Source of the DNA: Erigeron canadensis
Taxonomy: Eukaryota; Streptophyta; Magnoliopsida; Asterales; Asteraceae
Assembly: GCF_010389155.1 (NCBI RefSeq)
Contig: NC_057761.1
Location: 51,458,587-51,522,586 of the forward strand
Length of the DNA: 64,000 nucleotides
Reading direction: 5' to 3'
Shown here: one piece after another, positions 35,948-48,751 of the stretch
Position numbering within the stretch: the stretch's first letter is position 1
Layout of the letters: each line of letters opens with the position of its first letter
Notes under the pieces: model-generated
What the model saw: only the letters and a program-made list of their open reading frames with translations
What the model was told of the DNA's origin: nothing
Databases searched by the model: none
Translations under genes and position numbers: made by a program

Positions 35948-36898
35948 CAGTAGTATCTAGTCTTGATCCGAGACCCAACCAGCTATGTATCTTTATTAAG
36001 TTATCATCATTTATTTTTATAAGTATGTATACATTAATATATCACAGTTAGTAATGTATAACTCATTCCTTGAAAAATGGTCTTTCTACTTTAAAAAAGT
36101 TAAAACTTTTTCTAACTCATTTCTTTCATATAACATCTTAATTTGATTGTGTATTGTTGTCGACATATTAAAAATATGATAAGGGCTTCGCTAATAGTAC
36201 CAAATTTTTTGGAACTTTTTATCCGTCACTTCAACGCTAAATCACTCAGAACTTCAATTCTCCACTCTGCTTATAAAAAGAGTTTCTCGGAACTTCTTTA
36301 TACACCATAAATTATTTTTATTATTTCTAATTACTTAAACATAAGATTATATAAACACTTTATTAACAAAAAAGCATAGAATAAAATCAATGGGCTGCTT
36401 ATTAATAAAAATAGATGGTACGTACAACTATAAAATTATTGACTAGATACTTGAAATAAACTGGTATATAAAAAACGAAAAGAAAAGAGGGAATAATTAG
36501 GATGAAGGTTGGACTTGGTCAGTTGTGTATGTGCACACGTTGACCTTTTCATATATCCTTCCTTGAACTCTGTACCCCTAATGAAAACACTACCGCGATG
36601 ATTGCGGCTACCTAGCTATTTTATTTATGTTTATTCATTTTTAAATAATTTTTTCATTATTATAGTTAAAAAACAAAATCAGAACTTATATAATCGTAAC
36701 CACCTTTTCTTATTTTTGCTTTCTTTTTCTGATTATTCATGTTTGATAGTAATACATTTTTATTATTTTATTTTTATTAAATATATGTATATATCACGAT
36801 TATATTTGAAACTGTATAAGTATGTATATGGTTCACAAAACTCCCTTACGATCGAGATTGCAAAGTTAATTATGATTACATGCAATAAAAACTTCTTT
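35948..36898. other. Intergenic AT-rich stretch
   Basis: No supported gene. A 106-codon plus-strand frame overlapping the end (36602-36922) is low-complexity and runs into a SINE. Confidence 0.5.
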
Positions 36899-36908
36899 AT
36901 GAATGGTA

Positions 36909-37159
36909 AAGTAAGTAAGTAATTGCTCAGTGCCGCTTTCCGTGGGTTTTGAGCCCCAATACCTCGATGGTGTATGGGGGAGGTTAAAATGTAGGCAGAT
37001 TTTACCTCTATCTAAGTAGAGAGGCTGCTTCCAGTTTCTACCTAAATGGTAGAAAAGGTCCTCCAACCTTTGCATGAGATGAGGATCGAACCCATGACCT
37101 CTGTCTCCAAAGACAAGAATGTTTACTACTGATTCAACTTGATATTAATTCATGTATTC
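36909..37159 (-). repeat. SINE family A, full-length-like copy
   Basis: Minus strand: B box GGTTCGATCC at plus 37083-37092, preceded by an A-box-like TTGAATCAGTAGT; the body contains TCTACC..GGTAGA pairs, CCTCCCCCATACACCATC and GGGGCTCAAAACCC; the tail is TTACTTACTTACTT. ATGAATGGTA occurs at 36899-36908 and 37160-37169, a possible 10-bp target duplication. A 25-bp segment is tandemly repeated at 37140-37164 and 37171-37195, which makes the 5' junction uncertain. Confidence 0.8.
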
Positions 37160-37629
37160 ATGAATGGTATTGATATTAATTCATGTATTCATGAAACCTT
37201 GAATAAATTAAACATTCTTTACGCTAGAGAACTCAAATTAAACTAGGCTTGTTTCTTTTCATCGGCCCAACTAATTAAAGGGTCAAATTAACGTTTCGTT
37301 ATATTTTTCATGAGTGAACATAGTGAGATGTGCTATATATGTACGAAGCATGTTAAACGTATCATATATTTATACTTTTATCCAGTTTCGATCTTCATAT
37401 AAGTATATAACATGCATGAAAGGAAATCATCGAACTTTTAACATTTTAAAGATCGATACGTAAGTACTTCATTCAGGTCGATGCAAGTCCAATAAACTTA
37501 TGTAAAGAAAATTAGCAAAACTCTATTTAAGTTCAGCACTAATTAACACCGCCATATTAAACATACCATGCTTATAATTCGAGGTGCTGTACATTTTCTC
37601 ACAAAGTACGTAATGTTAATTCCAAAGAT

Positions 37630-37632
<3 letters not shown>

Positions 37633-37660
<28 letters not shown>
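37633..37660. repeat. (TA)n microsatellite
   Basis: About 28 bp of uninterrupted TA dinucleotides. Confidence 0.9.
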
Positions 37661-37663
<3 letters not shown>

Positions 37664-39082
37664 GTTTTTGAATATAAATAGAAAGAACTCAAGAAGAGAA
37701 AGAAAATTAATATATAAACAAGTATTTGAATATAAATTATATATAGGAAGGCACATGGGAGGAAAGTCAAAGTCAACAGCTTTATTGCGTTAACGCGTCA
37801 ACACAGAAATCGAAATCTCTCTCTACGTCCCGACAAAATCTCCCTCGAATTTCGTGCACGTCACTTCCATCTCTCGTTTTTTAATCCTTTTTTGTTTTGT
37901 TTGGTCCACTAATTTTTACTACCGATTTTACAGTGATTGATCGAGGTGACAGTACGTACGTAGAACATTGTACATTTGTACCGATCGTACGTTATTTCTA
38001 CGAGTATATATGTATATTACTCGTGTTTGGTTGATAACAATAAAGGGCTTTAAAAATACAATGTTAAAGTGAAATCTTGCATTTATGTTTAGAACAAGTG
38101 TGTGTGTGTGTTTACTATATTTTATACTGATCACGTACACTTTAATATATCTCATCAACAACTCGAGAATTAAATGAAAGAAATTCCAGAGGTTTAATCA
38201 CATGTATGATGTATCTATGATGTTATATGATTGTTTATAGTAAACATAGATGCTAATGGTCAATGGATATACGTTTTCAAAATGCAAAAAATCAGAAATT
38301 TACGTTTGGCAAACATAATTTGGTTATACGCATTAACTACTTACAAATAAAATAGTTTTAGTACATGTTTTTTATATCCAAATTTTGTTTTGTAAAGAAA
38401 CTCAAGTATATCCATCTCCTTGCATCTAAACTAATTTATCAAACTATTGGAGAATCATAAAACGCGCATAAACTTTCAATGAAAATGAAGTCACTGAACA
38501 AATTTTTTCTTTTAAAAAAGTTGCACAATTATGAATGTCTAATTATAGGTCCATCTTATCTGAAAAGTAATTATCTTGTTTGTTGCTAATTTTATTTTCA
38601 TTAGTTTTTTTTTTTTTTTTTAATTTGTCGATCTTTTGACTAATTACTATCTTAAATTGTAAAACAACAACACATGTTATATTGAATCGATGACAAGCTA
38701 GCTAGTCTCGTGGAAACGTTATGATGCTCGTTTTTCAATTCGTGCCGGTGGAAGTACTCGATCTTATATATGTATAGTATATGAAAATTTCTTCATTGCC
38801 ACTTGCTAGCTAGTTAGAGCTTATATATAGATAGATTATCCAATCAATTAATGATTCCCTTTGTTAGTGGGAAAGTATGACTAATGCGTGAAGCATGCTA
38901 ATTAACAACATCTATATAGCATGCATAGATATGAGACATCCAGACATAGATTCCTCCTTGTATATATATAATCAGGCATCCGAGAAAGATGCTAAATTTT
39001 TATAAGAACAACGTTTATTTATGAGTCTTAATTAGATATTGGATTCCAGTTCCATCTAGTGTAAAAAAAAAAAAAATGATAA

Positions 39083-39189
39083 ATCCTCCTAAAAGTATAA
39101 GAATATGACATGTGTTATCTACTAATTCTTTTTCTAATTGTGCCCCTGATTTTTCCACATGATGTCATCATCTCGTAATTAGGAGGATC
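39083..39189. mobile_element. Small foldback MITE candidate
   Basis: About 107 bp with inverted ends ATCCTCCTAA and ATCCTCCTAA (right end inverted), plus GACATG and its partner inside. No clear target duplication, no coding capacity. Confidence 0.4.
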
Positions 39190-42100
39190 TTTAGGTTATT
39201 TAGTTAGGAAAATTAATCATTTCTCAAAAAAAAATTTAATCATTTTTGAGTTATAATGTATGAATGCCTTCCACTATAATATAATGTAACAAAAAAACGT
39301 CAACATAGTCTCATGTTTTTTTAAAAAAAATTGTTATTGAGAAAACGATCAAACTTAATGATGACACCCTCGACTTTAACATATATGTCCTGCGCAAGTA
39401 AACATTACATAAAAGTTGTCCTATATATCTAAATAAAACAAAACAGATTTTTAAAAATAGCAAAGTACGTAAATTTGATGATATTCTTTTTCAAGCTAGT
39501 GATCACTTCTGTCAAATACGATATTTAATTTCTGCAAATTTGTTTACGAATATCATATATAATAATTAATCAAAAACATTTTGTGTGATATCTGGAGCAA
39601 TGAACATTTGTTAATGGCGTTGGGAATATTTGTTGACTATTTAACAAGATAGCAGAATTATTTACGAATTTTAATCTATATATAATATTGAAATCATGTG
39701 ACACCCACATATATTTATGATTTAAAATATGAAAATTCTAGTAAAATAATGGAGAGTTGATGGGAATGTCAAGGTCTAAGACTGTGTCAAAGCTAAGGAG
39801 AGTCAAAACATTTATGATTATTTAGTATGGGATCCACAAGAAAAGCTCTTATCTCAAAAGAGAGGGAGATTGTTCGTCACCTAATCTGATTTTAAATTTT
39901 ATATTAAATATTAGGTATGAATCATATCATCAATATTTCATTCAGAAAACTTCATATTCAAATGTATATGTGATGGTGAATTTGACACTATATATATATG
40001 AGCAGATTATAATTAATGTTGTACACAAAAGCAAAAATGGACATGAAAGCTGCAATGGAAATGTCTATGTTCTTCCCATTTTTGTGAACATCCATTATTT
40101 CTTGTATATATTCAACAATCCAAAAACTACTTTTATTGTTGTAACTTGCTACGTATATAAATTTTTATGCCTAGCTAGTATATATGATAAAGAAATGGAT
40201 AGATATATTCAAAGACTTGTGTCTCTAAATTATGTTATATATCAAAACAAACATATTGATATGGATAGAGAGTGATTTTCATGCAATATTAATTCATCCA
40301 TTAATTGGAGGCTTTTACTTCTTTATGAACTAGTTAGTTAATGGTATACTCTCTTTAAATCTCCACAAGAACACCAACTACAACTAGAGACTTGACCATG
40401 ACCACAAAATGGGCCATATGCAAAAGGGGTATGGTAAAATAGCTTAAAAAGCCTAGGTCAAAGTTTGAATCACTTCATAATTTAGGATAATGTTCTTCTT
40501 TTGACAAAAATAAAAAGTATTCTAATACCAACAAACTTACATTATTCAATGTCTCGAAAGATGACATATTGGGTGACATCAATTTGAGATCAGGATCCAG
40601 CTTCGATGATTAGAAAGAGATTATATATATCGATAATTCAAGATATGAATGAAATAAAATAGATTGTAGCTCCAATTTTGGATGTTCAACTTAGCTAGCT
40701 CATAGCTAATTAAGAATCCGCCTAAGCCTCAAGCAACGTCATTCTCAACTAATATTTTGCGGATGCCTTCTAGATACAAATTGAGAAATACTAAAAACAA
40801 CCTTTAAGTATAATATACATAAAAGGTAAAAGATTCTCGACATTTCATTTCATTTTAATACTTTAAATTGTACATCTATATATCACCGCTTTCAACTTTA
40901 TCATGAAGTGTTTTATCTAATTAATATCAATGATGGATTAAACGTACTAAATGTTTAATTGTTACATAAACGTCGTATCAACTATTGTGAACTATTATCA
41001 TGTATATACTGGTTTTCGTCGTCACACCAAATACTCGTAATAAAGATGGTGACAATTAACCTAACCATGCATAATAGGAAAAACCAATAATGGAAAAATA
41101 ACTTTAGATGTTACGAGCATTATTACATCATATCGCATCGATATCGATATGTATATCTAGCTAGTTGGATTAGACTTGTTTAAAACCAATGAATGAAGAA
41201 AGAATATATTTAACTTTAAGATGTTGATAGTCTATTACTACATCCATTGCTCGATTGAACTTTGTTGTTGCGCCTTTTGGAGACGTTACCCCATAAAGGC
41301 AACTAGGCCATTTATATAGGTCCCCTCTTTTGTTAGCCTTTAATTTGTCCCATAACAGAGATACTCCTTTTATTGATGCAACTCCCATTAGTGGTTCGTT
41401 TTAATCATGAATATATCTTTTTATATGTTTCATACCTTAATAGTTACTGTATTTCAATGGCCCTCTTCAATCCAAAAAATGACACCTGGTATTATATTTA
41501 TTACATTTTTTCTTCCTTCTGTTTTGAACGTACACAAGATTTGACTGGTAAGCTATAAGCCTATAAACCATTTTTGTCTCAGCCATATATAGTGTAAACC
41601 GGATAAAGGTAGTGGGTTAGTTGGGCTAATAATGAAGACTTTCTATTGAGGTTGTTTTAAATAGTTTGATCTAGTAGAAATTTTTAACTCCCAAAGCATT
41701 TTGCAGATAAGCTGAGAAATGAAAAACCAAAAGATGGCAAACTTTGTATTACAAGATGCAAAAATCAGGTTATTTCTAAGTTCCCGAGTTGATAATTGAT
41801 TGGAAAAATAACCCGCAAGGTTCAGATATCACCGTCTTTTGATAATTGGTGGAGCCGGTGACACTACCTGTTTTTTATTTCATTTTTCGGGTTCTAGGCC
41901 TGGAGCTGGGCTTATCTCTTCAGGTTTTCTTCTGCGGTGTCTGTTTGATGTGCTCTAGTAGAATTCCGTAAAGAGATGGTGAATATGTTGGTTTAGCAAA
42001 GAAGAAAGCGTTGTATCGCCTAATGATCATTCCTCGCATGAACTGCAACGGGTTGAATATGTCCAGCATTAATTTCTTCAGTTGCGTCAACAGGGCAAAT

Positions 42101-43037
42101 ACACCACACATAGACTAGGACCATCAGGTGAATCTCTTTTGGAAAAGTTCACATGGTCAATCCCCCTAGCCCAGATAACTCAGTTGCTTAGAAATATATG
42201 TATATACTAATAAACACAAACATATATAAAATTATATACCCAGTAACGGTACTGAGACTATTGTTTTTCGAGATCATGTCTTCCTACAATATATTACACA
42301 ACGCTATATAAGTTCAATGCAAGAAGGCCGGGAACAAATAACTATAAATTCCACTTGTTATCAGAGTTATATTTCGAATATCAAACCATTAACCTCCGGA
42401 AAGATTACTTGCAGTCAAAATACCCAGAATTTGCTTGATATAAAAGAGACATCGACACGAAAAAACATATACAGCAACATAGGTTGACAATGCCTTTAGG
42501 TCCAGCCATCCATCAGTTAAAGAGAATCCCCTACCATTTTGATTAGCAGCTTATCAGTAAACTTTGTGAATAACTACATAGAGAGACCCATAAGACATAT
42601 CATTTTAGAGATGAAGTCGCATGAAATTAATAAAGTATCAAAACTTCAACCCTTACAATTGAGAATACCATCAGGCATCAGCAGTCCCACTCAACATCAC
42701 TGCCTCACTGGAACACTAAATTCATTCAACACTTCAAAACATGCATAAGTTTGAGGTAACGGTTACACACCTGAGATGAATACAATGAAACTACAATGAC
42801 GATGATTATACCTCGTTTACGTTGATTTTTTATGCTCAGATCCTAATAACTCAACATACAAAAGTTTTTTCAAGTAACCAAACATCAATTAACATAAAGC
42901 ATGCATAACAACAAACTAGAGTGCTAAACCAAGAAGGTAAAATCTAACAAAACTCATCAAGAATAGCTCAATGACACGAACTATCATAGGATTTAAATTT
43001 CAAAGCCAGATGTATTTGAAGCAATTCTGCCCTTTAC

Positions 43038-46000
43038 TCATGAATCTTGGGAGGTTGAAGCTTGTCTAACTCTTCTTTGGTGAACATCCCAGTTGTACAC
43101 TCGAGCAGTAGTGACCTGCAAAAGTGATTGCAGTAAATTTAAAATTAAACCTAAATGCCAATAAGAGAGCCTAATTGAGCTTTCTATAATACTAAGCAAG
43201 GAGTTTAACACAAGATTAACAATCCCTAGAGATTAACAATCCATAGGTAAACTTCCACTCATGTTCCCAACAAAAGAAAAGGCCTTTTCCTACTCGCTAA
43301 GGGGGAAAGATAATGACTCAGATGGGTGGTGCAGTGGATGAAAACTCGGATTGAAACATGTCACTTGTAGTATGGGATCGAAAAGAAAAGATTGGTTAAC
43401 CGCTGACCACAAACACTCTTATGTCTACCGTTTTATGAAAATATTTATATATAACTGATGTGTTAATATGATTACAAAGACCCTAAGGGGCCATTGAGCA
43501 ACTCTAAACACTGCCATCCTCTTGTCAGTGAGGCGGGGCGGGGCGGGGCAGGTGCACTAACTAAGGTTGCCGGTTATAATTTATATATATATATATTGTG
43601 ATTACAGAAACATATGTTATTTGTGGCAAGAGGTTGATAGCGAGAAGCCCATACAAGCCCGCAATCAGCTACATATCCAGAATGTGGGGTGCAAGCCCGA
43701 CTAACTCGGTTTAGCTATGGGGTGTCCAGGCTCCATCCTGAGACGTTGCTATTTGTGGCAAAGATGCCCCACCCATAACAAACTTAGGTACACACCACTA
43801 GTGCAAACACTGATGTCACAAATGTTCCTTGTAGATTATTACAACTTCACACAAGCCACAAAACTATATAGCTGAAAGAGAATAGACCAAATCTCTAACC
43901 ATCAAAAAGTTACAGCCCGTTTGACCCATTAGAGATAAAACACAATCCAAACTAGCCCATTCAGGAAAAAATGGGTCAAATTACACCTTAAGTAAAAAAA
44001 AAGTTCAAGGAGATAGTACCTGGGTGATAGTGACTTGATCACGTAAGAATTGTAAATCACCAACTAAAACTTCTAAACTGGCTTTTGCATTTTCCAAGTT
44101 CTTCTGCAGAAGAGAAGTGGCCTGCAATTGAAAAGAAAAACTCCGATAAATTCCAATCTTTTTCCCGTGTAAATAAAATAGTTAAGCCTATAAAGACGTT
44201 CATGCATACCTCTTCACAAGAGTACTCGAGCATTACATTTGCTCCAAGCCACAAACATACTGAATCGGTATCATCTATTCGAGCTCGGGAATAGATGCCT
44301 TCAGATACTTCAAAATCAGTTAGCAATGTCTGTGATAGTGAATCCCAGAATGTTAGATACCCAAAAAAATTTAGAGTGATGATTCCCCAAACACTTACAA
44401 AAATCAAATAATAATAACTCTCCAATTAACAGAATATATTTAATGATATCAATAGTAATTTACTTATTTTAAGGAGATTCACTACACTAGAATGACGAAC
44501 CTCACCGGTACCCTTCTTAGCTTGTAAAGTAGATACTACGTCCAAGCATTTCTCGATGTCTGGAATCTTTGCCTGATAAAGAGAATAGAAGGTTTTATTT
44601 TTAAAGATTCTGCTTCAAATTAGAATAGAACTAAGAAATCTCATCAAAAAAATTTCCAGGGGAGTTATTTCATGATCTATGCCTGCCGATAACTGGGGAA
44701 AGAAAACTATATGTTGCATGCCCATACAGTTATTTCAGGTATTACCTGAAGATCCCTCTGTTGAGCAAGGAGTTTCATCTCAACCACCTTGTATTGCTGA
44801 AGTCTGAAAAATACAGAACACAGTAACAATCATTACAACACTCATATCAAGAGCACAAGATTCCGACAGAAACTAGCAAAATTTCATTGCATTAAATCAT
44901 TAATTAGACATTCATACTATTCAAATACATAAACTTAGTCACGAACAAAAGTGCCATTCCCTACATAGTTCAAAGAACAATGTATACCAAACATGTACCC
45001 GTTACTCTTTCGGTCCTTTATTCAGTGTTTATTTCAACTATTTAACATTAATGCTAAATCTTCACATCTTCGTAGCATCCATTTTTTTATTATCAATATA
45101 TACTTTATTCTTGAAGAAAGTTTTTTAATGGATTACTTATAATAGGATGCAGGGAGAGTTTTATGTAATAGTTTATTTGCAAATATGCAGAAAATTGTAA
45201 TAATTGTAGTTGATCCACAGCGAGTAGGTGCAACCAATAGCTTGATTAGCTGCAGAAATTTAGATAAATCCAATCCAGTGCACCGAGCAAGAAAAACAAC
45301 CACTTCCAACAATCACACTTTCATACAGATACACAATAATTCCTTCGATTTCACAGTCCAATACATATTAAGTTTATTCTGTAGAATATCTACGTACTTT
45401 GTCATATGTCACTTCAATACCATCTAGCTAATTTTTGTCCATGGGTCATTAAAAGACGGTTCGTTGTCCTACGGAGTTAGTATAAGTTATTTTTATAGAA
45501 AAATTGAGGGATTAATAATAGTAACTTTTAAGATCAGATGTTAAAAATTTACACACAAAAAACCATAGCTTTACATAAACATAGATAGACTTGTGCCCGC
45601 AAAATAAGGCAGCGGTGGGGGTAGTGGTGGCGGTGACGGGTGGCGGAGGTGGTGGCGACAGGCGGCGGCGGTAGTGTCGGCAGCGGAAGCAGTGACGGCA
45701 GTGGGGCCGCCGGTTGGGGCGACGATGGCGGTAGTATAGTTATTTTAAAGGTTGAGGGATCTATATTGTGAATTATTTCATTAAGGGTATTAAAGATATA
45801 TTAGGTGGAGATGTTTAAATTAGTGAAAAAAGGAGAGGGGTATTTTTGGTTTTTTAAAGGCTGAAAGTTTAAGAAAAAAAGGAGCTATTTGCTTTATTAG
45901 ATAGTATAGAACTGAAGTATACATATAGATAGTATAGATAGATATAGAAGTATAGATATACATATAGATACGTTATACAAAATTATTCGAATTTAAAAAG

Positions 46001-48486
46001 TTAAATAGAGACAGAAAACCATCATTTAATGAGCTAATTAAACAAAATCAGTTCGACAAATGAGAAAGTATGTAGGTGTTCTAGGCAATCAATCCCAAAT
46101 GTATGTTAATTTGTGATTATCATCAATAAAATAATTCACTGACAAAGATATTATGATCCAAGCTACGGCAGATGTATCTATAACGATATTATTGTCACAG
46201 AATCTTCATAGCAGAGTATTCTATAAAGATGTTTCTTCAGGCCAGCTAGGAAACTTAAAACAGATATGTATCTCTAAAGTAATGTTGTAGTCCTAGCAAT
46301 ACCGCTAGTTTGACACTCTATTCCTACATTCTTCATTCATGGTCTCAAGAAACATAAAATTAACATGTCTTCCTAAAAACAAGCAGTTAAATCCTGAGAG
46401 TGGCAATCTACTATACAAGTGCATATTCTGGTCTGCCACAATGATGTCAAATGATGTCCCACAAATCAAAACAAATCCAGTTTATATAACTTTTTCTTCA
46501 AATTGCGCTTTGATAAAACTAAACAAATATTTTCGCAATTTAAACTAAATTAAACCATATTTTGGTGTAAAACATAACTTCTTTAGCTGAAACTATAGTT
46601 TAACCCAAGGGTTATATGTAGTCAAACTATCCAACTTTACCTCAATACTTGTTTTGCAAGTAATAAACTTTAAATCTTGGTGGTGTATGCATCCAACTTT
46701 CAATTAATGTTACTGTATGAACTTGAACTCTTATGACTAGTAAACCAGTAACATTACACCAGATTTGATGGTGTGGTAGATGAATAGATGATGTCGCTGC
46801 CACGTCAGCAATAACAGATTATACGAGCACCCTTAACAATCTCACACACCACACACAAAAAACAGTTGTAACGAACTCGCATCAGTGCCACATTGAACCC
46901 ACTTTTTCACTTTTCATTATCACACTAATCTTTACTCAGAGACAATCTTTACTCAGAGACACTGAAGCAAATAGATTTTCCCAGTGTGGTATAACATGTA
47001 CCACCATATTGAGCAAATAACGGATCACGCTGGTTTCCTGCGTGATTTTCTTCCACAAGGCTGAAAAAGGCACTCTCTTAAGGATGTTCTAAAGTAGGGA
47101 GAATTTGGCCTTGGCTTCTTAAGTTCTTTTGTAGCTTAAAGAATTATTTGGATTTCACTTATCTCAATAATCCCTCCCTGTTTTTGCTTATTAATAAGCT
47201 TATCATAACCTTAATTTGCATAATAAGCTTGAAGTCTAAAAAAGCTACAAATAATGAGCTTATCGAAGATGAGTGATACAAGCCAGGTAAGGACTTCACC
47301 AATACTGAACAGCTACAAGAATCAATCCCGTTATGACCCAAGCTCGCAAACACGACTAAATGAAGATAGAATAAAGATCAGAAAATGGGTCAAAATCAGC
47401 GTTTGAGCAAGTAGATGTGTTCATCAAGTCTCCTTATTTTTAAGCTAGTAGTGGTAACTACATACATAAATGCACGTTCCTTTATTTACAAGCCCATTGC
47501 CTTTTCTCAGGCACAGTGATATAGTGGTCTAAGAGAAATTGGTATGTAGTCTGGGGTGTATCCAGCACCAGACTCCATCCATCCGCCTTGTCGAGAGTTG
47601 GTTCGGGGTTGTGGTGTCCGATATTTTGTTGCCAAGCTTGGCGTCGACTTTTCCTTTTCTATCTTTTTTTTTGTTATTTAGTCTATGTATATCAGCATAT
47701 GTTATATGTATGTGTGTAGGAATGCCCGGCATATAGAGTCGTATTCCTGTAAGAATGTTCTTATTTTAACAAACAATAAGAATGCTTAAAAAGTGTGAAT
47801 TTGTTCAAATAAGAACATTCTTGTTAATATCACCCAGCGACCATACTTCGTGCTCTATGTTAGTATAAGTTACAATAGCATTATTCCATAACTATTTATA
47901 TGTAACCAACGCATTTTGTTGAAAGACAAAAAGAAAACCGTTGAAACCGTATTCAAGTTTCTTTCTTTCTTCTTGAGAGATAGATCATCTCGAATAATTC
48001 ATATCATTAAGCCAAATCACTATAAAAATAAAAATTTAAAATAAAAAAAAGTTAATCCTAAACCTATCACATAAAGAATTTTTTTGAAAAATCAATCAAA
48101 ATAACTTATACTTAATAAATCATAAGAAAGTCATGAAATTGATCAAACTTTAGATTTTATTTCCTAGCTAATATTACCAAACATCACCTTTTTCCATAAA
48201 ACATAAATCAAATAAAAACCTCCAATAAACCCTAATTTCTAGAGCACAAGCATATAAGAACATATTAATTAAATAAAAACAAGTAAAATAAATACTCGAT
48301 TAAAAAGATATAAATGCACCTTTCTTGAAGGAAAGCGAGAGTAGAGTTAACATCAAGACCTAATTGATTTAAATAAACTTGCACATCTTCTACAAATGAT
48401 GCCGCCGGTATCCCTCTTCTTTCCGCCACCATTGCGCCACCGCTCTGTGGCGGCGACAGCGATGATGCTGATGATGACGTGGCCAT
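43038..48486 (-). CDS. PFD3: Prefoldin subunit 3 (VBP1-like), six exons
   Basis: An alpha-class subunit of the cytosolic hexameric prefoldin chaperone, which hands unfolded actin and tubulin to the CCT chaperonin. Exons, all with GT-AG introns and consistent phase: 48486-48320, 44803-44746, 44572-44501, 44329-44210, 44121-44020, 43115-43038; total 198 aa, normal for the family. Recognisable parts: [14 protein letters not shown] (22-35) and LAFLQER (50-56) in exon 1, the first coiled-coil [18 protein letters not shown] from exon 2, [14 protein letters not shown] and [15 protein letters not shown] (beta-hairpin region) in exon 4, the second coiled-coil in exon 5 and [10 protein letters not shown] at the C-terminus. 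The 20-residue Ser/Pro/Gly leader before ERRGIP is variable in plants. Intron 1 is 3.5 kb and transposon-bearing. The frame is intact. Confidence 0.96.
43532..43552 (+). other. G-rich tract in PFD3 intron 5
   Basis: GGCGGGGCGGGGCGGGGCAGG on the plus strand, the non-template (C-rich in RNA) side relative to PFD3. It has three GGGG runs and two GG runs, so it could form a G-quadruplex in DNA. No known role. Confidence 0.5.
43630..43749. repeat. 120-bp retroposon-like insertion in PFD3 intron 5
   Basis: The 12-bp TATTTGTGGCAA is repeated exactly at 43618-43629 and 43750-43761, bracketing 120 bp that include GGTGCAAGCCC, weakly like a Pol III B box. There is no poly(A) tail. It could be a short SINE or another small insertion; family unknown. 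Confidence 0.5.
45005..45158. mobile_element. Possible Stowaway MITE in PFD3 intron 1
   Basis: The left end CTCTTTCGGTCCTTTATTC follows TA; the right end inverted is CTCTCCCTGCATCCTATT. This resembles the Stowaway CTCCCTCCGTCC pattern, but the right-hand TA is lost and the length is short. Confidence 0.4.
45585..45910 (-). mobile_element. Non-autonomous Helitron in PFD3 intron 1
   Basis: The minus strand begins TCTATACTATCTAATAAAGC and ends ..TTATTTTGCGGGCACAAGTCTAT, where the family has GTCTAG: the terminal CTAG is mutated. The interior has a GGCGG/GGTGG-rich stretch (45610-45730) and the conserved ATTAAGGGTATTA..TTTAAATTAGTGAAAA block. Confidence 0.65.
47515..47700 (+). repeat. SINE-like segment in PFD3 intron 1
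   Basis: An A-box-like TAGTGGTCTAAG near 47523 and a B-box-like GTTGGTTCGGGG near 47598, followed by a T-rich tract (TTTTTTTTTG near 47667). The A-B spacing (~75 bp) is wider than usual, so this is tentative. Confidence 0.35.
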
Positions 48487-48751
48487 TATTTTCTTCTCTT
48501 TATTTTTTCAATTATTATTAATTAATAATAATGATAAGTAATGAATCTAACAGTAGAGTCTATTGTTTTTTTTTGTGCTGATGAAAATTTTAAAACTGTA
48601 GGTAGACTGAACACTGATGTGGTTTGATGCTAGTGGGATTATTTTTATATCGCACCCATATAATTTGATATAGTTACCTATATGCACCTCAACTTAGTTA
48701 ACCTGCTCGTACTCTGTTTTTTACTAGATCGTGTATCATTGTTGTTAATAA
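48487..48751. other. PFD3 upstream region
   Basis: AT-rich sequence between the PFD3 start codon and the Harbinger element. It must hold the PFD3 5' UTR and core promoter; I see no sharply defined TATA box. Confidence 0.45.

Larger units (their letters stand above)
37196..43037. other. Long gene-poor AT-rich stretch
   Basis: About 5.8 kb with no supported gene. It holds a TA microsatellite at 37633-37660, a CT-rich stretch at ~37815-37880 and a small foldback near 39083-39189. Short minus-strand frames at 41170-41388 and 41920-42111 show no known domain. The end nearest 43037 should include the prefoldin 3' UTR. Confidence 0.5.
44804..48319 (-). other. PFD3 intron 1 (3.5 kb)
   Basis: Donor GAAAG/GTGCAT, acceptor TTTTTCAG/ACTTCAG. 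It contains a possible Stowaway MITE (45005-45158), a Helitron (45585-45910) and a SINE-like segment (47515-47700). It accounts for most of the gene length; all other introns are under 0.95 kb. Short open frames within it are not exons. Confidence 0.9.

Noticed and set aside
41170..41388. 72-codon minus-strand frame with plausible-looking composition
   Set aside because: I could not match it to any family, and no flanking exons extend it.
41920..42111. 63-codon minus-strand frame
   Set aside because: No recognisable domain or splice-linked continuation.
44057..44425. 122-codon minus-strand frame
   Set aside because: Part is PFD3 exon 4; the rest is intron read-through, so it is not a separate gene.
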